In this document: piece after piece, positions 59,088-64,000 of the stretch | Layout: each line of letters opens with the position of its first letter | Numbering within the stretch: the stretch's first letter is position 1 | DNA from: Alteromonas confluentis | GTDB taxonomy: Bacteria; Pseudomonadota; Gammaproteobacteria; Enterobacterales; Alteromonadaceae | Length of the DNA stretch: 64,000 bases | Assembly: GCF_001757105.1 (NCBI RefSeq) | Contig: NZ_MDHN01000021.1 | Location: 124,001-188,000, forward strand | Reading direction: 5' to 3' | Made by a program: the position numbers and the translations under genes | The notes under the pieces: generated by a model | The model's input: the letters and a program-made list of their open reading frames with translations, nothing else | Database searches by the model: none | Told to the model about the DNA's origin: nothing

Positions 59088-60767
59088 ATGAAATCAGTAA
59101 AGAGCCTTCTCGCCAGCATTACCCTGGTCAGCCTGTTAAGTGGTTGCCAGACGACAGACGAGCAGGCTATTGCCGATGAGCAAGCGGCAGAAATGAATGC
59201 TGCCAGCGATACCGATACCTGCGAGATTGGCCAAACGCCAATCGAAGATGCGGAAGACTGCGAAATCGCCAAAGAAGGCGTTATCGAAGTGGTTCACCCG
59301 GTAGAAGATGTAGACGAGACACTGGAAGAAGCAGTAGAACCTGAGGCGCCGGCGGAAGTGGTCATAGACGACGTGTGGACCCGCGTCGCGGCGCAAATGG
59401 CGTTTACTATTCCTGACGACCGTCGTCTCACCAGTCAACGTAATTGGTATTTAAAGCACCCTGAGTATATGGCCCGTGTGGTGAATCGCGCGCGTCCGTT
59501 CTTATATTACATTACCGAAGAAATTGAAAAGCGCGATATGCCTCTGGAAATTGTGCTGTTGCCGATTGTCGAAAGTGCCTTTGATCCTTTTGCCTACTCT
59601 CACGGTCGCGCAGCGGGTATGTGGCAGTTTATTCCTGGCACAGCCAAACGCTTTGGTATTCGTCAGACCTGGTGGTATGACGGCCGCCGCGACGTAGTAG
59701 CGTCTACCGCAGGCGCATTAGATTACCTTACCTACTTAAATAAAATGTTCGACGGTGACTGGCTGCATGCCCTCGCCGCCTACAACTCGGGCGAGGGCCG
59801 TGTGCTTCGCGCTATTAAGCAAAATCGTAAAGCCGGCAAGCCAACCGATTTCTGGTCGCTGGATTTGCCCCGTGAAACTCGCGCTTATGTGCCCAAATTA
59901 CTGGCCCTTGCCGACATCCTGAAAAACCGTGATGAGTACAGTTTTGCCTGGCCCACCATTGATAACGTGGAAGTGATTAAACTGGTCGATATCGGTTCCC
60001 AGGTCGACCTGGCATTCGCTGCCGAATTGGCAGACATGGATTTAGAAGATTTACATGCACTGAATCCTGGCTTCAACCGTTGGGCCACTGATCCTGATGG
60101 TCCGCATCAGCTCGTATTGCCAATAGAAAAAGCTGACAGTTTTGCACAAGAGTTGGCCGCCATCGACCGTCACGACCGTCTTAACTGGGCCCGTCATAAA
60201 GTAAAAAGTGGCGACAGCTTGTTGAAACTTGCCAAGCAATATCACACTACTGCCGACATCATCAAAAAAGTGAATGGTCTGTCGGGCAACATGATTCGCG
60301 TGGGTGATTTTGTGATGATCCCGGTGGCACTCAAAGAGCTTGATGCCTACTCACTCTCGAAAGATCAACGTCTGGCTTCACTGCAAAGCCGTGCCCAATC
60401 TTCGACGAAGGTAACGCACACAGTGAAATCCGGCGATACCTTCTGGGATTTGTCCCGTAAATATAAGGTGAGCACACGTGATTTGGCGAAGTGGAACGGC
60501 ATGGCACCGGGTGACACGCTGCGTCCGGGTAAAACGTTAGTTATCTGGCAAGGTGGTGATAAACCGAAAGCGGATGCTTCTGCCATTATGCGTTCTCTGA
60601 CTTACACGGTTAAACCGGGAGACAGTCTTTCCCGTATCGCTAGTAAGTTTAATGTAAAAGTGTCAGACATCACCACCTGGAATAGCCTGAGCAAGAAGCG
60701 ATACCTTCAGCCGGGTCAGAAGCTGAAACTCCACGTGGATGTAACGAGACTCAAAAATGTAGGATAA
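59088..60767 (+). CDS. mltD: Membrane-bound lytic murein transglycosylase D
   Basis: The 559-residue protein starts with a lipoprotein leader, 'VSLLSGC'; Cys20 should be lipidated. An acidic linker (about 25-100) precedes the SLT domain, with catalytic Glu in 'LLPIVESAFDPFAYSHGRAAGMWQFIPGTAKRFG' and 'AAYNSGEGRVLRA'. Three LysM domains end the protein, beginning 'HKVKSGDSLLKLA', 'HTVKSGDTFWDLS' and 'YTVKPGDSLSRIA'. It cleaves peptidoglycan to anhydromuropeptides at the outer membrane. The gloB-mltD neighbourhood is conserved in enterics. Confidence 0.96.
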   Translation: MKSVKSLLASITLVSLLSGCQTTDEQAIADEQAAEMNAASDTDTCEIGQTPIEDAEDCEIAKEGVIEVVHPVEDVDETLEEAVEPEAPAEVVIDDVWTRVAAQMAFTIPDDRRLTSQRNWYLKHPEYMARVVNRARPFLYYITEEIEKRDMPLEIVLLPIVESAFDPFAYSHGRAAGMWQFIPGTAKRFGIRQTWWYDGRRDVVASTAGALDYLTYLNKMFDGDWLHALAAYNSGEGRVLRAIKQNRKAGKPTDFWSLDLPRETRAYVPKLLALADILKNRDEYSFAWPTIDNVEVIKLVDIGSQVDLAFAAELADMDLEDLHALNPGFNRWATDPDGPHQLVLPIEKADSFAQELAAIDRHDRLNWARHKVKSGDSLLKLAKQYHTTADIIKKVNGLSGNMIRVGDFVMIPVALKELDAYSLSKDQRLASLQSRAQSSTKVTHTVKSGDTFWDLSRKYKVSTRDLAKWNGMAPGDTLRPGKTLVIWQGGDKPKADASAIMRSLTYTVKPGDSLSRIASKFNVKVSDITTWNSLSKKRYLQPGQKLKLHVDVTRLKNVG

Positions 60768-60774
60768 ACCAACC

Positions 60775-61827
60775 ATGTTAAGAATTAACTGGGCAAACTT
60801 ACGGAAAAGTCATGAAACACCCTGGTTAATTCTTGACCTTGTCATGCTGGGTTTATTATTGATAAATCTGGCCTGGCTGTTGTTCGATGCCATGTACGGT
60901 ACCGGGCTGGTGCATGACCAGCTCGAGTCATGGTTTCCCGGTGTTACCGCCGCCTACGACCCCATTCACAAGAACTTTATTCTTGTCGACCTCACCTTCA
61001 TTATCATTTTCTTTGTTGAATTCTGTTTTCGATGGGTCGTGTCAGTGGTGCGCAAAGAACATCTGCGCTGGTACTTTTTCCCGTTTCTGCACTGGTACGA
61101 TATTGTCGGTTTGATCCCCCTGGGTGCGACGCGTATATTCCGTTTTCTGCGCATTTTCTCCATTTTGCATCGCATGCATAAACAGCACATCATCGATTTG
61201 AACCGAACCGCCGTTTTTCGATTCTTTCGCTTTTACTATGACGTGCTGGTAGAAGAATTGTCAGATCGCATTGTGGTGAAAATACTGAGCGATGCGCAAA
61301 AAGACATTTCAGCTGGCTCGCCGCTGGTTGATGATATAAGCCGACAAGTGCTGGCGCCATGCCGCCCTATTCTCACCCAATGGCTGGCCGGGGTGTTAAA
61401 TCATTTCGGCGACGCCATCAGCCACGGCCACTACGGCGAAGTCATCCGCGAGCATGTACGTAAATCCGTAGGCAAAGCGGTGAAAAGCAACGATCAGGTT
61501 TCCACCCTCCACTATATTCCTGTGGTTGGAAAAACCATTGAAAATACGCTGGAATCTGCCGTTACTGATATTGTTACCGCCTCGGTAATCAACCTGCTTT
61601 CAGACCTCGATGCCAAACAAATCGACCATTTTGTTGATGCCGGTTTACACGACTACACGCCAGTGGCTGACGACCTCGATAAAGAAGTCTTAAATGTGAT
61701 TAATGAATGTCTGGAACTGGTCAAAGCCCACGTGGCGCAGCAGCGCTGGAAAGACGAACTCGCTAATCAAAACAAACCCGTACCAGAAGCCGGCGTGAAA
61801 AACACGACTCCCGGTCCGTTGGAGTGA
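60775..61827 (+). CDS. Voltage-sensor-like membrane protein lacking a pore domain
   Basis: The 350-residue protein has four N-terminal hydrophobic helices (about residues 18-40, 66-90, 100-120 and 122-140). Acidic residues sit in the second ('LVDLTFIIIFFVEFCFRWVV'), and an Arg/Lys ladder follows in the fourth ('LGATRIFRFLRIFSILHRMHK'), the pattern of S1-S4 voltage sensors. No S5-P-S6 pore with a selectivity filter follows; instead about 200 mostly helical soluble residues come. Homologues are annotated as ion transporters or left hypothetical. It starts seven bases after mltD, so it is probably co-expressed. A voltage-sensing regulatory or proton-conducting role is possible but unproven. Confidence 0.7.
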   Translation: MLRINWANLRKSHETPWLILDLVMLGLLLINLAWLLFDAMYGTGLVHDQLESWFPGVTAAYDPIHKNFILVDLTFIIIFFVEFCFRWVVSVVRKEHLRWYFFPFLHWYDIVGLIPLGATRIFRFLRIFSILHRMHKQHIIDLNRTAVFRFFRFYYDVLVEELSDRIVVKILSDAQKDISAGSPLVDDISRQVLAPCRPILTQWLAGVLNHFGDAISHGHYGEVIREHVRKSVGKAVKSNDQVSTLHYIPVVGKTIENTLESAVTDIVTASVINLLSDLDAKQIDHFVDAGLHDYTPVADDLDKEVLNVINECLELVKAHVAQQRWKDELANQNKPVPEAGVKNTTPGPLE

Positions 61828-61861
61828 ATCGTACGCTTAACTGGCAATGATCGCTGAAAAC

Positions 61862-61893
61862 AAAAAGAGGTGCTGAACAGCACCTCTTTTTTA
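61862..61893. terminator. Bidirectional terminator between convergent genes
   Basis: AAAAGAGGTGCTG and CAGCACCTCTTTT form a stem with a short AA loop, followed by T run on both strands. It serves the voltage-sensor-like gene and cysS. Confidence 0.88.
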
Positions 61894-61915
61894 ATTGCTA
61901 ATAACTAAAGAAGGC

Positions 61916-63295
61916 TTAGCCTTTGCGCCAGGTTGTGCCGTTCGGGCCATCCTCAAGCACCACGTTCATGGCGGCCAGTGCATCACGGGCGGCATCCGCT
62001 GCAGGCCAGTCTTTGGCGGCGCGGGCATCGTTACGTTGCTTGATCAGCGCTTCAATTTCAGCACTTTCATCGTCGTTACTGCCACCTTGCAACCAGGCTT
62101 CCGGATCCGCCTGCAGAATACCGACAATGCCACCAATGCCTTTCAGTACTGCCGCCAGCTTACCGGCTTCCTCCGCATTGCCTTTCTGCTTGTTCAGCTC
62201 ACGGGCAATGTCGAACAACACGGAAATCGCTTCCGGCACGTTCAAATCGTCATTCATGGCCGATTCAAAACGTTCCAGATAACCGCCGTGGGATAAATCC
62301 GTCGCAGAGTTTACATCTACGCCACGCAGTGACGTGTACAAACGCTCAAGACCGGCTTTCGCCTGGGTGATGTTATCCAGTGAATAGCTCAGCTGGCTAC
62401 GATAGTGCGCTGACATCAGGAAGAAACGCAACGATTCTGCATCATGCTCCTTAAGCACGTCGCGCAGGGTAAAGAAGTTGCCCAGTGATTTGGACATCTT
62501 CTCGTTATCCACCTGCACCATGCCGGTGTGCATCCAGGTATTCACGTAGGTTGTATCGTACGCGCAGCAGGATTGCGCTACTTCGTTTTCGTGGTGCGGG
62601 AAGGTCAGGTCAGAACCGCCACCGTGAATGTCAAAGTGCGCGCCAAGGTGTTTATGGTTCATGGCCGAACATTCGATGTGCCAGCCAGGACGACCGTCAC
62701 CCCACGGTGACTGCCAATAAGGTTCGCCGGCTTTCGCCTGCTTCCACAACACGAAGTCCAGCGGATCATCTTTGCCTGCTGCCACTTCCACCCGGGCACC
62801 GGCCTTCAACTGCTCCAGATTCTGGCGGCTGAGTTTGCCGTAATCACCAAACTTGCTCACATCGAACAGTACATCGCCGCTTTCTGCCACATAGGCGTAG
62901 CCTTTATCCAGCAGTTTTTCGATAATGTCGATAATTTCCGCCATATGCGTAGTCACGCGCGGCTCGATGTCCGGCTCCAGCAAATTAATAGCCGCGAAAT
63001 CTTCGTGCATCATCGCGATTGTGCGAGCGGTCAGTTCGTCAGTGGTTTCACCGTTCTCATTGGCCCGGGCGATAATTTTGTCGTCTACGTCTGTGATATT
63101 TCGCACGTAGTTCACGTCGTAGCCCTTGTGACGCAGGTAACGCACCAGAATATCAAAACTCAGGTACGTACGGGCATGGCCCATGTGGCTGAGGTCGTAC
63201 ACCGTGATACCACACACATATAACCCCACGCATCCTTCCTTCAACGGAACAAATGGTGCTTTTTCCCGGGTCAGTGTGTTGTATAGGTGTAGCAT
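61916..63295 (-). CDS. cysS: Cysteinyl-tRNA synthetase
   Basis: 459 residues from ATG 63295, preceded by GAGG; an upstream frame extension lacks a ribosome site. Motifs are '[25 protein letters not shown]' (zinc Cys and HIGH), '[15 protein letters not shown]' with zinc Cys and His, and '[17 protein letters not shown]' (KMSKS). A DALR-type anticodon domain ends the protein. It charges tRNA-Cys. The divergent cysS-ppiB pair is the arrangement found in E. coli. Confidence 0.97.
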   Translation of the reverse strand: MLHLYNTLTREKAPFVPLKEGCVGLYVCGITVYDLSHMGHARTYLSFDILVRYLRHKGYDVNYVRNITDVDDKIIARANENGETTDELTARTIAMMHEDFAAINLLEPDIEPRVTTHMAEIIDIIEKLLDKGYAYVAESGDVLFDVSKFGDYGKLSRQNLEQLKAGARVEVAAGKDDPLDFVLWKQAKAGEPYWQSPWGDGRPGWHIECSAMNHKHLGAHFDIHGGGSDLTFPHHENEVAQSCCAYDTTYVNTWMHTGMVQVDNEKMSKSLGNFFTLRDVLKEHDAESLRFFLMSAHYRSQLSYSLDNITQAKAGLERLYTSLRGVDVNSATDLSHGGYLERFESAMNDDLNVPEAISVLFDIARELNKQKGNAEEAGKLAAVLKGIGGIVGILQADPEAWLQGGSNDDESAEIEALIKQRNDARAAKDWPAADAARDALAAMNVVLEDGPNGTTWRKG

Positions 63296-63464
63296 AGGTA
63301 TCCTCAATTTTTTACATGGAATCAATTCGGGGCGAAAGTGTAGCACTACCGATAGCGGTCGCACAGGTTTTGCCGCCTTTTATCAGTGAATAATTTATCT
63401 CCCGCAGGAAATCGGCTACCATTAGCCCACTTTAAATGCCTGGGACACAGATAAGGGGCGAATC

Positions 63465-63959
63465 ATGGTTACTTTAAAAACCAATCACGGTGATATCACC
63501 ATCGAATTATTTGCAGACAAAGCGCCTGCAACGGTAGAAAACTTCCTAAACTACGTGAAAGAAGGTTTCTATGACAACACGATTTTTCACCGCGTAATCA
63601 ATGGTTTCATGATCCAGGGCGGCGGTTTTACGCCTGACATGGATCAAAAAGCCACTAACGCGCCAATCGCAAACGAAGCGAATAACGGTGTTGCCAACGA
63701 AAAAGGCACTATCGCCATGGCACGTACTAACGATCCGCATTCAGCGACAGGTCAGTTTTTCATTAACGTGAACGACAATGACTTCCTGAACCACACCAGC
63801 GAATCAGTAAACGGCTGGGGCTACTGCGCATTCGGTAAAGTAACCGACGGCATGGACGTGGTTGAAAAAATCAAAGCCGTTAAAACCGGCACCAATGGTT
63901 TCCACCAAGATGTACCGGTAGAGCCGGTCATCATCGAATCTGCTGTTATTACAGAGTAA
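63465..63959 (+). CDS. ppiB: Cytoplasmic peptidyl-prolyl cis-trans isomerase B (cyclophilin)
   Basis: The 164-residue protein is a full cyclophilin without signal peptide. It shows '[21 protein letters not shown]' (catalytic Arg and Phe/Gln), '[29 protein letters not shown]' and '[19 protein letters not shown]'. It speeds prolyl isomerisation during folding in the cytoplasm. AAGGGG precedes the ATG. It diverges from cysS. Confidence 0.96.
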   Translation: MVTLKTNHGDITIELFADKAPATVENFLNYVKEGFYDNTIFHRVINGFMIQGGGFTPDMDQKATNAPIANEANNGVANEKGTIAMARTNDPHSATGQFFINVNDNDFLNHTSESVNGWGYCAFGKVTDGMDVVEKIKAVKTGTNGFHQDVPVEPVIIESAVITE

Positions 63960-64000
63960 TCTCTCGCAGTTTTGAAAATCAGAGGCAGCGCCCTGCTGCC

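Noticed and set aside
1-64000. CRISPR arrays, rRNA genes, intact insertion sequences or prophage genes
   Set aside because: No regularly spaced direct repeats, rRNA-like sequence, transposase or phage structural proteins were found.

Overview
The window looks like chromosomal DNA of a marine Gammaproteobacterium, most likely of the Alteromonadaceae or a close relative. This is inferred from protein style, not from a search. Pointers are the many TonB-dependent receptors (one with an Oar-like N-terminal domain), a FadL porin, PhoX and M14 exoenzymes, a DUF3718 protein, and the typical gammaproteobacterial pairs apbC|metG, yafS-like|gloB and cysS|ppiB.

Layout. 0-4.2 kb: small envelope proteins, a two-BON-domain periplasmic protein, a membrane-anchored EEP-family hydrolase, an atypical stand-alone receiver and a two-helix membrane protein. 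4.2-8.3 kb: an apparent operon of a TonB-dependent receptor with a Met-rich loop, a RegB/PrrB-like kinase and a RegA/PrrA-like regulator; a palindrome fitting the published PrrA/RegA half-sites lies in its promoter region. 8.3-11.9 kb: a MASE1-CHASE hybrid histidine kinase and a GAF protein. 11.9-15.4 kb: a copper resistance operon (Met/His-rich small protein, copA, copB). 15.4-22.5 kb: fadL, an M14 peptidase, a PhoX-family phosphatase and a patatin. 22.5-26.3 kb: sugar metabolism (AGE-family isomerase, GMC dehydrogenase and its Tat-targeted small subunit). 26.4-31.7 kb: a broken Lrp/AsnC regulator beside an EamA exporter, a type-B carboxylesterase, a PoxB-like pyruvate dehydrogenase and a DUF3718 protein. 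31.9-37.9 kb: a GH3 glycosidase lipoprotein diverging from an Oar-like TonB receptor. 37.9-43.2 kb: a polyol locus (SorC regulator and HAD phosphatase diverging from an NCS1 permease and a mannitol dehydrogenase). 43.3-47.4 kb: housekeeping and orphan enzymes (FAD oxidoreductase, fdxA, rlmE, TrmH-type methyltransferase, HopJ).

47.4-51.8 kb is a clearly AT-rich accessory segment ending at a tRNA-Pro(GGG) gene. It holds a KAP-family P-loop NTPase, two decayed small genes (one a HEPN-type protein) and an intact membrane-anchored HEPN protein. The genes are separated by sequences that look like integron attC recombination sites, and no integrase is visible. It reads as a cassette array without integrase that carries NTPase and HEPN genes, and is the best candidate here for an undescribed, possibly defensive, system. 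51.9-64 kb is core genome: dcd, apbC, metG, a Bcr/CflA exporter, a yafS-like methyltransferase, gloB, mltD, a voltage-sensor-like membrane protein, cysS and ppiB.

Two regulatory links stand out. Near-palindromes of the form TGACATCGATGTCA occur twice between the GH3 gene and the TonB receptor gene and once before the GMC dehydrogenase, suggesting one (probably LacI-type) regulon for glycoside uptake, hydrolysis and oxidation; no LacI gene is in the window. The palindrome TGCGACAATATGTCGCA before the Met-rich TonB receptor suggests autoregulation by the RegA-like protein encoded two genes downstream.
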